A stretch of 64,000 nt of DNA, taken from assembly GCF_003991975.1 (NCBI RefSeq), contig NZ_CP029822.1:1054001-1118000 (forward strand). The letters run 5' to 3'. This DNA comes from Entomomonas moraniae (GTDB taxonomy: Bacteria > Pseudomonadota > Gammaproteobacteria > Pseudomonadales > Pseudomonadaceae). A model generated the notes under the pieces. The model did no database searches. It was not told where the DNA came from and saw only the letters and a program-made list of their open reading frames with translations. A program made the translations under genes and the position numbers. This document shows, piece by piece, positions 33,543 through 46,916 of the stretch. The stretch's first letter is position 1, and the number at the start of each line of letters is the position of its first letter.

Positions 33543-35843
33543 TCACTCATGTGTTAGCAAATCAGCTTCCATTGTATTAATAGCTTTTTTTGTAAGCTCT
33601 ACCGTCATTCCATCCACACGCTGAAAGCCTCGAGGTAGCTTATTACCACGTCGGCCACGCTCGCCTAAATAATGTTCAAGGTCTGTAGATTTTAAAGCAA
33701 TAGTACGCTTACCTGATTGCAGAATTAGCGTTGCCTCAGGTGGTAAAACAGCCACACACACCATATACTCTTCATGAGTAACCGCACGTGAACTACTGAT
33801 ATTGATAATTTTATTGCCCTTTCCTTTTGCCAATTGTGGTAAATCAGCAATCGGGAATATCAATAAACGCCCCTCGTTGGTAACTGCTGCAATTCTATCT
33901 TTCTCAAGATCATTAACTGGCTGAGGAACAATAACTTTAGCATTTTCAGGCAAACTAAGCAGTGCTTTACCTGCTTTATTTTTAGTTTGTAAATCTTCAC
34001 CTTTTACAACAAAACCATAACCCGCATCAGAGGCAATCACATAAAGCGCGTTGTCGTCTGGCAATAAAACACATTCAAAGCGTGCCCCAGCGGGTGGCGC
34101 TAAACGGCCCGTGAGAGGTTCACCTTGACCTCTAGCAGAGGGAAGCGAATGGCTAGCAAGGCTATAACTGCGTCCAGTGTTATCAATAAACACTGCCGAT
34201 TGGTTAGAACGCCCAAGCGCACTGGCTAAATAACCATCACCCGCTTTATAGGAAAGCATGGCAGGTTCAAGATCATGCCCTTTGCCACAACGCACCCACC
34301 CTTTTTCAGATAAAACGACAGTAATAGGTTCTGTAGGTAAAAGTTCATTCTCAGATAAAGCTTTGGCTTCTTCACGCTCAATAATAGGTGAGCGACGATC
34401 ATCACCATAAGTTTCAGCATCTTGGATGATTTCTTGACGTACTAACGCGCGTAGCTTGGTATCATTATTAAGTAAGCTTAATAGATAATCACGCTCTTTT
34501 TGCAACTCATCTTGTTCACCACGAATTTTCATTTCTTCAAGACGGGCTAATTGGCGTAATTTTGTGTCAAGAATATAGTCAGCTTGCAACTCTGTTAAAT
34601 TAAAGGTTTGCATCAAGACTAACCTAGGATGATCTTCGGTACGAATAATCTCGATGACTTTGTCTAAGTTAAGAAAAGCAATCAATAACCCTTCTAATAA
34701 GTGTAAACGGTGTTCTACCTTATCTAAACGGAACTGTAAACGACGGCGCACTGTTTGAATACGGTACAGCAACCACTCTGTTAGCATCTCTAACAGATTT
34801 TTAACCTGTGGTTTACCATTTAAACCGATCATATTCATGTTAACGCGATAACTAGACTCAAGCTCTGTTGTTGCAAATAAATGCTGCATAAGCTCTTGAG
34901 TATCAATACGGTTAGAACGAGGCACAATAACAATACGGGTAGGATTTTCATGATCAGATTCATCCCGTAAATCTGCCACCATTGGCAATTTCTTTGCTTG
35001 CATCTGTGCAGCTATCTGCTCTAATACCTTTGCCCCAGATACTTGGTGTGGTAATGCGGTAATCACTACATCACCATCCTCGACTTGATAGACAGCTCGC
35101 ATTTTAACTGAACCACGCCCTGTTTCATAAATACTTAATAAATCGGCTTTCGGGGTGATAATTTCAGCCTCAGTAGGAAAATCTGGCCCTTGAATATAGC
35201 GGCATACTTCATTCAGCGTAGCCTGAGGGTAGTCAATCAAATGGACACAAGCATTAGCCACTTCTCTTAGATTATGGGGTGGAATATCGGTCGCCATTCC
35301 CACCGCAATCCCCGTTGTACCATTGAGTAAGAGATTAGGGAGACGAGCAGGTAATGTAACAGGTTCATCCAATGTACCATCAAAATTAGGCTGCCAATCA
35401 ACAGTACCTTGCCCAAGCTCAGATAAAAGCACTTCGGCATAACGTGATAATCTTGCTTCAGTATAACGCATAGCGGCGAAAGACTTAGGATCATCAGGAG
35501 CACCCCAGTTACCTTGTCCATCGACCAAAGGATAGCGGTAAGAGAAAGGCTGAGCCATTAACACCATGGCTTCATAACAAGCACTATCACCATGAGGATG
35601 ATATTTACCTAACACATCCCCTACTGTACGGGCTGATTTTTTATGTTTTGAATCAGCCGATAAGCCTAACTCACTCATTGCATAAACAATACGTCGTTGT
35701 ACGGGCTTTAGACCATCACCAATGTGAGGTAAAGCCCGGTCCATGATCACGTACATAGAATAGTTTAAATACGCTTGCTCTGTAAATGTACGCAGTGATT
35801 GGCGCTCAACGCCATCTAAACTCATATTAACTGTTTCACTCAT
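33543..35843 (-). CDS. parC: DNA topoisomerase IV subunit A
   Basis: A 766-residue type IIA topoisomerase subunit. The catalytic Tyr is in [10 protein letters not shown] (Tyr127). The quinolone region reads [12 protein letters not shown], so Ser87 and Glu91 are the sensitive forms, with the same numbering as P. aeruginosa ParC. The C-terminal domain (about 490-740) has degenerate beta-pinwheel repeats such as [19 protein letters not shown]. With ParE it decatenates daughter chromosomes. The shorter C-terminal domain and the neighbouring parE distinguish it from gyrA. Its start shares a base with the stop of the aspartyl protease gene, so the unit is coupled. Confidence 0.95.
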   Translation of the reverse strand: MSETVNMSLDGVERQSLRTFTEQAYLNYSMYVIMDRALPHIGDGLKPVQRRIVYAMSELGLSADSKHKKSARTVGDVLGKYHPHGDSACYEAMVLMAQPFSYRYPLVDGQGNWGAPDDPKSFAAMRYTEARLSRYAEVLLSELGQGTVDWQPNFDGTLDEPVTLPARLPNLLLNGTTGIAVGMATDIPPHNLREVANACVHLIDYPQATLNEVCRYIQGPDFPTEAEIITPKADLLSIYETGRGSVKMRAVYQVEDGDVVITALPHQVSGAKVLEQIAAQMQAKKLPMVADLRDESDHENPTRIVIVPRSNRIDTQELMQHLFATTELESSYRVNMNMIGLNGKPQVKNLLEMLTEWLLYRIQTVRRRLQFRLDKVEHRLHLLEGLLIAFLNLDKVIEIIRTEDHPRLVLMQTFNLTELQADYILDTKLRQLARLEEMKIRGEQDELQKERDYLLSLLNNDTKLRALVRQEIIQDAETYGDDRRSPIIEREEAKALSENELLPTEPITVVLSEKGWVRCGKGHDLEPAMLSYKAGDGYLASALGRSNQSAVFIDNTGRSYSLASHSLPSARGQGEPLTGRLAPPAGARFECVLLPDDNALYVIASDAGYGFVVKGEDLQTKNKAGKALLSLPENAKVIVPQPVNDLEKDRIAAVTNEGRLLIFPIADLPQLAKGKGNKIINISSSRAVTHEEYMVCVAVLPPEATLILQSGKRTIALKSTDLEHYLGERGRRGNKLPRGFQRVDGMTVELTKKAINTMEADLLTHE

Positions 35844-36376
35844 TACTGATTACTCTTATACTGGCGTAATATCAATTGATTGTTACGGTGGGCAAAGTCT
35901 AAAGGCCTTAAAAAGCTCATTCCCAACAAAACATCATCATCCATATTAGGGGTAATGGTTGCGGAGACATTATGCAGTTCAATTGCGCCTAAAGTAACGG
36001 TATCTAACTTCGTTGCCCAACCTCTTACCACACCATTGGCTGTTGATAAATCAATCGGTATTAATTTTTTTACATTTAATTGATTGGCTAAACGTTCTGA
36101 TAAGGCCACACTGGTGGCACCTGTATCTACCATGAAATTAACCTTATGCCCATTGATGAAACCACTTGCCGTATAATGCCCTCCACGGCCACTGTCTAAT
36201 ATAACTTCTACATAGTTTGTACCATAGCTGGACTGTGGAGCTTGGTTAGGGTTTGCTTTTTTCTCTTCCCAACCTGCAAAAAACTTTACTGCAAGTAGCA
36301 TACCTAGTAGCCAAGCAATAATCATCATGGTTTTACCTGCTTTTTTACCTGCAGGTTGTTGATTTTGCACTGTCAT
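35843..36376 (-). CDS. retropepsin-like aspartyl protease with N-terminal membrane anchor
   Basis: A 177-residue protein with one N-terminal membrane helix ([17 protein letters not shown]) and a periplasmic domain. The active-site motif is [12 protein letters not shown] (D-T-G-A), and a second conserved part is [10 protein letters not shown], typical of the TIGR02281 clan AA proteases. Only one DTG is present, so it must act as a dimer. It sits between parE and parC, the same arrangement as PA4965-PA4966 in Pseudomonas. Its substrate is unknown to me. Confidence 0.85.
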   Translation of the reverse strand: MTVQNQQPAGKKAGKTMMIIAWLLGMLLAVKFFAGWEEKKANPNQAPQSSYGTNYVEVILDSGRGGHYTASGFINGHKVNFMVDTGATSVALSERLANQLNVKKLIPIDLSTANGVVRGWATKLDTVTLGAIELHNVSATITPNMDDDVLLGMSFLRPLDFAHRNNQLILRQYKSNQ

Positions 36377-36424
36377 TTAATACCCCCCCTCGACTAAGAG
36401 AAATACTAAACTGCTGTGTAACAT

Positions 36425-38329
<1,905 letters not shown>

Positions 38330-38337
38330 TTATAAAC

Positions 38338-38970
38338 TTACTTGGTTAACTCTGCCCAATCTAATACTTTTAGAAAATGATCACTAAAATCAGCAAATCT
38401 ATGATCACCATCATCATCAACTGTCACATCACAATCTTTATACCAGTCTTTAGCAAAGCGATAATCCAATACATTATCACCTTTTTTAAGCCAAACCTTA
38501 TACCGCTCTTTGTCCGTTGGAGGAGCAACTTCTAAATTAGCTAGCTCATTAATATAGTCTTCGGCAAAAGTTTCATCTTCTTCTTGTACGCCGTAAGTGC
38601 CTTTTAACAACTTACCAAAAGAATCAACAGAACAAAGTGGTTCATTACGCCAATCTTGTCCATCAATATAGACTTTACTTTGTAACTTATGTGGTAATAC
38701 AGCAGGATTAATTAATAATGCTTTTAAATTAAACTTTTCTGCTAAATATGTCGCATAGTATCCGCCCAACGAGCTACCAACTAATATTGGTGAATCCAAC
38801 TGAATAATTAAGGTTTCTAGCTGTACAATAGCTTGTGATGGATAAACTAACAAGTTGGGGGCTCTAAAACGAGCAATGCCACCTAATTCTAACATTATAC
38901 TCTTAAGTACTTGTGCTTTAGCACTTTTAGCAGAACTATTAAAACCATGTACATATATTAGAGACTTCAT
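38338..38970 (-). CDS. yqiA: YqiA-type alpha/beta hydrolase (esterase)
   Basis: A 210-residue esterase with YVHGFNSSAKSAKAQ (oxyanion HG) and LVGSSLGGYYATYLAEKF, where the nucleophile is Ser in GSSLGG. Asp is expected in the VDDDGDHRFADF segment with the final His, completing the triad. This UPF0227 family carries esterase activity on short chains. It is the first gene of the yqiA-parE-protease-parC run, matching PA4968 in Pseudomonas. Its biological substrate is not known. Confidence 0.85.
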   Translation of the reverse strand: MKSLIYVHGFNSSAKSAKAQVLKSIMLELGGIARFRAPNLLVYPSQAIVQLETLIIQLDSPILVGSSLGGYYATYLAEKFNLKALLINPAVLPHKLQSKVYIDGQDWRNEPLCSVDSFGKLLKGTYGVQEEDETFAEDYINELANLEVAPPTDKERYKVWLKKGDNVLDYRFAKDWYKDCDVTVDDDGDHRFADFSDHFLKVLDWAELTK

Positions 38971-39065
38971 CCATTCCTATCCGTCAATCACAAATCTTTG
39001 CATTATAGGGTGATTAACACGAACAATAAACCTTTATTTATTCACTCATAAATACATTTTAATGA

Positions 39066-40598
<1,533 letters not shown>

Positions 40599-40603
40599 AA
40601 TAA

Positions 40604-40632
40604 ATCCCTTGGTCATCAACTGATCAAGGGAT
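40604..40632 (+). terminator. hairpin between guaB and guaA
   Basis: ATCCCTTG (40604-40611) pairs with CAAGGGAT (40625-40632) over a 13-base loop, then AACTTTTCTTT. It could be a partial terminator or attenuator that sets the guaB to guaA ratio. Confidence 0.5.
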
Positions 40633-40672
40633 AACTTTTCTTTATTGATCGGCCCTTTACTGGATAAAAATA

Positions 40673-42247
40673 ATGACCCAAGATATTCACGCTCATCGCA
40701 TTCTTATACTTGATTTTGGCTCTCAGTACACACAACTTATTGCAAGACGTGTGAGAGAAATAGGTGTTTATTGTGAGCTACATCCTTTTGATATGGATGA
40801 GCAAGCTATTCGTGATTTTTCACCCAAAGGTATTATTTTATCAGGTGGGCCAGAGTCTGTGCATGAGATCAATAGTCCTCGTGCTCCGCAAGTTGTATTT
40901 GAGCTAAATATTCCGATATTAGGTATTTGCTATGGCATGCAAACTATGGCAGAGCAACTAGGTGGAAAAGTTGAAAGCTCAACATTACGTGAGTTTGGTT
41001 ATGCCCAAGTTGATATTGTTGGTAAATCTGAGTTACTCAACAAAATTGAAGACAATAATAATGCAGGAACACCTATACTTGATGTATGGATGAGTCATGG
41101 TGATAAAGTAACACAACTTCCACAAGGTTTTACCAAACTAGCATCAACCCCTAGCTGCCCCTATGCCGGGATGGTTGATAATGGTCGTCATTGGTATGGT
41201 TTACAATTTCACCCTGAAGTCACACACACCAAACAAGGTGGGCGCATTCTATCTCGTTTTATTCTTGATATTTGCCAATGCAAAGCATTATGGACACCCG
41301 CTAATATTATTGAAGACATGACGCAAAAAGTACGTGAGCAAGTGGGTAATGCCAATGTATTACTTGGACTTTCTGGCGGTGTCGATTCCTCTGTAGTGGC
41401 TGCATTACTTCATAAAGCCATTGGCAGTCAATTAACGTGCGTTTTTGTTGACAATGGGTTATTGCGTCTACATGAAGGTGACCAAGTGATGTCCATGTTT
41501 GCCGAAAACATGGGAGTCAAAGTTATTCGTGCCAATGCAGAAGATCTTTTCCTTGGTAAATTAGCAGGTATCAGTGACCCTGAACAAAAGCGTAAAATCA
41601 TTGGCAACACCTTTATTGAAGTATTTGACCAAGAGTCAAACAAACTTGATAACATTCAGTTCTTAGCTCAAGGAACCATCTACCCTGATGTAATTGAATC
41701 AGCAGGTGCTAAAACAGGCAAAGCTCATGTTATCAAATCACACCACAATGTAGGTGGTCTGCCTGAAGACATGAAATTAAAACTGGTTGAACCTTTACGT
41801 GAATTATTTAAAGATGAAGTTCGTAAAATCGGTCTTGAACTAGGTTTGCCTTACAACATGGTCTATCGCCATCCTTTCCCAGGACCTGGTTTAGGCGTCC
41901 GCATTTTAGGTGAAATCAAAAAAGAATATGCTGGCCTACTCCGCCAAGCAGATCATATTTTTATTGAGGAGTTACATAATGCCGACTGGTATCATAAAGT
42001 GAGCCAAGCCTTTGTAGTTTTCCAACCTGTAAAATCTGTTGGTGTTGTTGGCGATGGTCGTCGCTATGCATGGGTTGTGGCACTGCGTGCTGTTGAAACC
42101 ATCGATTTTATGACCGCACGCTGGGCTCACCTCCCTTATGAGTTACTAGAAAAAGTCTCTAACCGTATCATCAATGAAATAGAAGATATTTCACGGGTGA
42201 CTTACGATGTTTCTAGTAAACCTCCCGCCACCATTGAATGGGAGTAG
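40673..42247 (+). CDS. guaA: GMP synthase (glutamine-hydrolysing)
   Basis: A 524-residue enzyme with an N-terminal class I glutamine amidotransferase (nucleophile Cys in [11 protein letters not shown]; His-Glu in QFHPEVTHT) and a C-terminal ATP pyrophosphatase domain with the P-loop [14 protein letters not shown]. The dimerisation end KPPATIEWE is the standard C-terminus. It aminates XMP to GMP using glutamine. It lies 74 bases after guaB, the usual gua operon, and is followed by a strong terminator. Confidence 0.96.
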   Translation: MTQDIHAHRILILDFGSQYTQLIARRVREIGVYCELHPFDMDEQAIRDFSPKGIILSGGPESVHEINSPRAPQVVFELNIPILGICYGMQTMAEQLGGKVESSTLREFGYAQVDIVGKSELLNKIEDNNNAGTPILDVWMSHGDKVTQLPQGFTKLASTPSCPYAGMVDNGRHWYGLQFHPEVTHTKQGGRILSRFILDICQCKALWTPANIIEDMTQKVREQVGNANVLLGLSGGVDSSVVAALLHKAIGSQLTCVFVDNGLLRLHEGDQVMSMFAENMGVKVIRANAEDLFLGKLAGISDPEQKRKIIGNTFIEVFDQESNKLDNIQFLAQGTIYPDVIESAGAKTGKAHVIKSHHNVGGLPEDMKLKLVEPLRELFKDEVRKIGLELGLPYNMVYRHPFPGPGLGVRILGEIKKEYAGLLRQADHIFIEELHNADWYHKVSQAFVVFQPVKSVGVVGDGRRYAWVVALRAVETIDFMTARWAHLPYELLEKVSNRIINEIEDISRVTYDVSSKPPATIEWE

Positions 42248-42263
42248 CCTCCCTCTTCTTTTA

Positions 42264-42297
42264 AAGCCAACACTATCTTTATAGGTTGGCTTTTTTA
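42264..42297 (+). terminator. rho-independent terminator after guaA
   Basis: AAAGCCAA pairs with TTGGCTTT over a loop of about 14 bases, followed by TTTTTT. Confidence 0.75.
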
Positions 42298-42509
42298 TTA
42301 ATATCATGATTATTTATAATCAATGCTCTCCTATGTAACCCTATAAGAAATCATTTCTAAACAATAAGATGATTTTATAAAAATAAGAAAAATCCACGCT
42401 TGATAAAATTAGATTCAAACAACATAATATAAGACTTTTGTACTACATATATCTTTTTAGAATATTATAATTAAAGACTCGCTGTATTTTTATATAAAAG
42501 GGAAAAAAC

Positions 42510-44141
42510 ATGTCCGAATCTACCAGTCGAAAACTAACCAGTACTGATAAGGTTGAAACATCCAGCAGACAAAGAACGAGAACTTCACGATCAGAAAATG
42601 CATTTTCTGCAATACAAGAAAACTCATTCTTTAAGGTTGTTTTTGATGAAAGCCAATCATTGGAAGATAAAGTTAGTAATCTTACAAAAATACTTGAGTT
42701 CACTAATGATAAAGAAAGTGATAGAGCAAGAGTACAAGAGTTTGACGCATTTAAAGAATACCTACAATCCATTTCTGAAGAAATGTCAAAACAACGTATT
42801 CAAATGACGGATACCGAGGTTTTCGCAGAGTTACAAAGAGTTTACTCCGACTTTAATGATGACTTGAATGATTTTATTGAGCAAATCACTCCTCTGACAG
42901 AAATCACTGATGCTCTTTACAAATTACGCCAAAGTGGTGAAACCAGAAGCGCTCTTGCTCAAATTAAAGCAGATCAAGCATGGGAAAGTGAAAAAGAAGA
43001 AGAAAAGAAAACTCTACAAGATGCCATTGAAAATATAGAAAAGCAAATCACTGACCTACAAAATGACATTTTTAAACTGTCACAAAATAAAAGTTTTTTT
43101 GGTCTTGGCCAAATCAAACCTAACTCTAAGGCTCAAATTTTAACCAATGAAGCCTCTATTGAAAAACTACAAACCGAATTACAGGTTAAACGCTCAGAGC
43201 TCGACACGTTAACAAAAGAAATCCAAGAGCGTAAAACGATTGCCTCTGAATCTTTTGAAGTTGAAAAACTAAAAGAACTACTCAACCTAACCTCTGAAGA
43301 GCATACATTACGCCAAGCTAAAATGGTTGAATCCGCGCTTAAATTTGTTAATCAAGGTAAAGAGCGCTTTGGCGCTATCAGGGGTCATCTAGAAAAGATG
43401 GTCAGCCAAATTGAAGGGCTAGGTGACAACAATGGCAACATGATTCAAATTTATGCAGTAATGAACGAAGCCACCAAAAAAGTAGAAGAAGCACACCGTA
43501 TACGCAGAAAAGAGCTGGAAGAAGAAAACGTTGGCGACAACCTACTTGAATCAATGAAGCACGAAGAAACTTGCCGTAACCTAGATGAACATATTGATAC
43601 AGTCTCAACAGCTACCGTTGATACTATGCAAACTTATGGTGAATTAACAACTGAAGCCATTAAGATCAGAAATATGCAAGCGGCTACCAAGAAACAAGTG
43701 GAAAGTGCTCGTGCGATGCACTCTAGAGGTATCGCTTCTGTTGCATCGCAATTAAGTGTTGTTGTTACTGCGGTCAACTCAGCAGCGATTAATGAAGCTC
43801 AATCAATGGCGGGCAATACATTAGCAGAAATGGCTAAAGTTACTAATGACATTGCAAAAAATGAAGCGATTCGCATTGCAACAGGCCGTGATGAAATTAA
43901 CAATGATCTTGAGTCTATGTTACAAAACCTAGCTGAATTTGGTGATACTCAACGAGAAGCAACAGAAATAACCCGTTCAGCACTAGAGACAATGCGTGCA
44001 AATCTTGAAGATATAGAGAAATTGGCTAAAGATGTTCAAACAGACACGAAAGACTTTATTGCCGTAACAGGTGATGTTCTTTCAGAAAAAGCCGCGACTG
44101 AAAAACCTAAGCCAACGACTCAATCGCCATTCAAACTATAA
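42510..44141 (+). CDS. long coiled-coil protein of an unrecognised operon
   Basis: A 543-residue, highly charged and nearly all-helical protein with AAAGGGA before ATG. The N-terminus is disordered (SSRQRTRTSRSENAF). Strong heptad-like stretches run from about 150 to 245 (ENIEKQITDLQNDIF, KLQTELQVKRSELDTL) and 250-540. One central segment, QIEGLGDNNGNMIQIYAVMNE, and a C-terminal VASQLSVVVTAVNSAAINEAQ recall TelA-type toxic-anion proteins but are not a convincing match. There is no signal or membrane helix. It lies 24 bases before a ClpB-like ATPase gene and is probably its partner or substrate adaptor. I do not recognise the family. Confidence 0.7.
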   Translation: MSESTSRKLTSTDKVETSSRQRTRTSRSENAFSAIQENSFFKVVFDESQSLEDKVSNLTKILEFTNDKESDRARVQEFDAFKEYLQSISEEMSKQRIQMTDTEVFAELQRVYSDFNDDLNDFIEQITPLTEITDALYKLRQSGETRSALAQIKADQAWESEKEEEKKTLQDAIENIEKQITDLQNDIFKLSQNKSFFGLGQIKPNSKAQILTNEASIEKLQTELQVKRSELDTLTKEIQERKTIASESFEVEKLKELLNLTSEEHTLRQAKMVESALKFVNQGKERFGAIRGHLEKMVSQIEGLGDNNGNMIQIYAVMNEATKKVEEAHRIRRKELEEENVGDNLLESMKHEETCRNLDEHIDTVSTATVDTMQTYGELTTEAIKIRNMQAATKKQVESARAMHSRGIASVASQLSVVVTAVNSAAINEAQSMAGNTLAEMAKVTNDIAKNEAIRIATGRDEINNDLESMLQNLAEFGDTQREATEITRSALETMRANLEDIEKLAKDVQTDTKDFIAVTGDVLSEKAATEKPKPTTQSPFKL

Positions 44142-44165
44142 TTAATAAAAAAGGGAGTAGTATCT

Positions 44166-46295
44166 ATGCATTTGATAAGAGGACGCGATCGTCTCGCTGA
44201 GTTTATAGATTTCAAACTGGTTGGTCGTGAGCATGATCTTGAAAGGATTTCCTCTATTCTCATTAGAAAGTCCTCAAACTCTTTGCTATTGACTGGGCCT
44301 GCTGGGGTTGGAGTTTCCATACTCCCTCTTGGCCTACAAGCGGCCAAAGAGAAACCAGATACTCCCTTTGATATTATTGTTAAAAAGCTGTTTTGGTTAA
44401 ATACTGACTCATTATTTGCCAGTGGTGATAGCAACAAGATAAATGATGAGTTTCAACGTATGTTAAAAAAACTGACTCAAACACCTGAATCAGTGCTTAT
44501 TATTAGTGATACCTATAACTTTTTAGAAGCCGCACATAATACGGGTAATGCCCACTTTATGAATGCATTAAACCATGCGGATAAGTCTAACGAGTTTCAA
44601 GTTATTCTTGAGGTTCGCGATGAACACCTAAGCTCAGTACTGAAGTGGAATACAACCATTTCAGAAATGTATACACTTTACGATGTAAAAGAGCCTACGG
44701 GTGACGACTTAAAAAAAATCTTAACGCATGTTTCTACACAACTCTCTGAACATCACAAAATCAAAATTGATGAAGAAGCCATTGAGGAAGCAATGCACTT
44801 AACCAGTAAATACAGAGATAGCCTAGGTTTAGGTGGAGCACAACCTCAACGCTCGATCTCTCTACTAGACCGTGCACTGGCAAGCTATCGCCAATTTACC
44901 CATAAATATCATCCCAAACTGGCTGAACTACAAAATCGTATTGATCAAACCACTGATGATACCCAAAAAGCAGAATTACAGCGTCAACTTGAACAATGGC
45001 AAACAGAGTGGGACGAGTTAAAAAGTGAAATAAATAAAACGTATCAATATCAGCATGATGCTGAACTGCTTCGTTTTCAATTACAAGATGAAATTGCTCA
45101 TCTGCAAGAAGAAGAAAAAAAGAACACCTATCCAGACTCTTCTACCGTAAAGACCTTTGCACAGTTAACGGCAAATGGTTTTGATTCACCAGAAATTAGC
45201 AAGCGTAAAGAAAAAATTCGCCAAATTGATCAAGAAATTGCAACTAACGCTGAACAACATAAGAAGTTAGTGGCATTAGCTAATCAAGATTTATTGCTAA
45301 CAAGGGATGAAGTGATTAAAGAGTTTAGTAACGTTTCAGGAATACCAGCGAATAAACTGGATGAAAACGAAATTGAAAACCTCATCCATTTAGAATCAAA
45401 CCTACTGTCTCGTATTTATGGACAAGATGATGTTGTAAAACATGTAGCCAATTCGATCAAAGTTTCAAAAATAGATACCCTTGAAGAATCTGGCCCTGCT
45501 GTCTCTTATCTATTTCTAGGCCCATCAGGTGTCGGTAAAACAGAAATGGCTAAAGCGCTTGCTCAGTATGTCTTTGGTGACGAAAATTCTCTTGTTCGAT
45601 TTGATATGTCTGAATACATGGAGAAACATGCCGTTGCCAAATTAATTGGCGCGCCCCCTGGTTATGAAGGTTTTGAAGCGGGTGGCATTTTAACAAACTC
45701 AGTTAGAAAAAGACCTGTAGGTATTTATTTATTCGATGAAATCGAAAAAGCACACCCTGATGTGTTCAATATCTTCTTACAAGTCTTATCGGATGGACGC
45801 TTAACTGACAACGTTGGACGTACTGTCGACTTCTCTGACATCATCATCATTATGACCTCCAATATTGGTCAACCTTACTATTTAAATCCTAATTTGTCCG
45901 ATGAAGAAGCTAAAGGGTTTGCTAATGATGAGTTAAATAAAACTTATCGCTCAGAACTCCTTAATCGATTTAATGGCCGCGAAAATATTCTTCACTTTAA
46001 GCGCTTACCACTAGAGATTATTGAAAAAATTATTCGTCGTGAGATAACCAAACTTAATAAGTCTTATCAAAGCAAAGGCTTAGAAATTGAAATGTCAGAT
46101 AGCTGCATTACTAGTTTCTGTAAAGACCATTACGATTTAATTCGTGGGGCACGTGGGCTACCCGGCTATATAAAAGCCAATATCCGTCCGATTATTGTAA
46201 ACCATATATTGGAGACCCCTCAGGATAAAGGGAAGTTCAATGCTATCTATAATACAGAAAAACAAGTTTTTGAAATGTCATTTATCAAAAACTGA
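44166..46295 (+). CDS. ClpB-like double AAA+ ATPase with a degenerate first site
   Basis: A 709-residue HSP100-like protein with GGGAG before ATG and no N-terminal Clp substrate domain. The first AAA+ module (about 17-250) has GPAGVGVS at residues 44-51 in place of GxxGxGKT, so the Walker A Lys is Val; its Walker B reads LIISDTYNF, with no catalytic Glu. The middle coiled coil (about 255-340) is ClpB-like. The second module is intact: Walker A GPSGVGKTE (452-459), pore loop APPGYEGFE, Walker B LFDEIEKAH, sensor 1 IIIMTSNIG, an Arg in LLNRF and sensor 2 GARGL. It should thread proteins with one active ring. The next gene encodes a membrane protein, so it may act at the membrane. Confidence 0.85.
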   Translation: MHLIRGRDRLAEFIDFKLVGREHDLERISSILIRKSSNSLLLTGPAGVGVSILPLGLQAAKEKPDTPFDIIVKKLFWLNTDSLFASGDSNKINDEFQRMLKKLTQTPESVLIISDTYNFLEAAHNTGNAHFMNALNHADKSNEFQVILEVRDEHLSSVLKWNTTISEMYTLYDVKEPTGDDLKKILTHVSTQLSEHHKIKIDEEAIEEAMHLTSKYRDSLGLGGAQPQRSISLLDRALASYRQFTHKYHPKLAELQNRIDQTTDDTQKAELQRQLEQWQTEWDELKSEINKTYQYQHDAELLRFQLQDEIAHLQEEEKKNTYPDSSTVKTFAQLTANGFDSPEISKRKEKIRQIDQEIATNAEQHKKLVALANQDLLLTRDEVIKEFSNVSGIPANKLDENEIENLIHLESNLLSRIYGQDDVVKHVANSIKVSKIDTLEESGPAVSYLFLGPSGVGKTEMAKALAQYVFGDENSLVRFDMSEYMEKHAVAKLIGAPPGYEGFEAGGILTNSVRKRPVGIYLFDEIEKAHPDVFNIFLQVLSDGRLTDNVGRTVDFSDIIIIMTSNIGQPYYLNPNLSDEEAKGFANDELNKTYRSELLNRFNGRENILHFKRLPLEIIEKIIRREITKLNKSYQSKGLEIEMSDSCITSFCKDHYDLIRGARGLPGYIKANIRPIIVNHILETPQDKGKFNAIYNTEKQVFEMSFIKN

Positions 46296-46306
46296 GGTAA
46301 TTACGA

Positions 46307-46867
46307 TTGAAAACAGACAATAAGTTTTTGCAAGTAATCATCACCCTATTCTCTTTTATAGGAAAAAAGCTTCTTAGCGTATTATCATGGTATAAACAAC
46401 GATGGGTTAACTATACCTATAATAAGTATGGCGAATTCGTCTATAAAAGAGCATTAGCCATGATTGCGGGAACTATTCTATCTTTTATTATTGTCTTTTA
46501 TACGGCTTGTTTGCTATTACAAACCTCTTACTATTTTGCAACGTATAAAAAGGAAGTTATTTACCTTAATCACTCTGAAGAAATTTATCCCGATGATAAT
46601 ATTTGGGGGGTCAGAGGGTGTCACACTAAACACTGTGATAGTGATTCATCACTCTATTTTAGAATTCGCCCCGCTACCTTTCACCATATTTGGAGTATGC
46701 TTCACAGTGGTCGAGTTTTTTTACCCGATGCTATTGGCTCTAGTGTCCCAACAGGATTAACACGGTGCGAGGTAATTTCTTATGGCGTTCGTATGCGATT
46801 TACGATGCTTCTTAATATTTACCCTAATATATTAAAAATAAAGTGTGATGAAACCATTCATGAATAA
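46307..46867 (+). CDS. membrane protein of the coiled-coil/ClpB-like operon
   Basis: A 186-residue protein starting at TTG 46307, eight bases after GAGG and 11 bases after the ATPase gene. An amphipathic N-terminal region (about 5-45) leads to a membrane helix, AMIAGTILSFIIVFYTACLL, at about residues 50-70. The rest probably faces the periplasm and has paired Cys in VRGCHTKHCDS and two more later (TRCEVIS and IKCDE). There is no recognised domain. It probably anchors the coiled-coil/ATPase machine in the inner membrane. A terminator follows at 46887. Confidence 0.7.
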   Translation: MKTDNKFLQVIITLFSFIGKKLLSVLSWYKQRWVNYTYNKYGEFVYKRALAMIAGTILSFIIVFYTACLLLQTSYYFATYKKEVIYLNHSEEIYPDDNIWGVRGCHTKHCDSDSSLYFRIRPATFHHIWSMLHSGRVFLPDAIGSSVPTGLTRCEVISYGVRMRFTMLLNIYPNILKIKCDETIHE

Positions 46868-46886
46868 TTTTAAGCACTTCTAAAAG

Positions 46887-46914
46887 AAAAGGCACTTATA
46901 TAAGTGCCTTTTTT
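46887..46914. terminator. bidirectional rho-independent terminator
   Basis: AAAAGGCACTTA pairs perfectly with TAAGTGCCTTTT, with T-tracts on both sides in the relevant directions. It separates the ClpB-like operon from convergent prfC. Confidence 0.85.
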
Positions 46915-46916
46915 AA

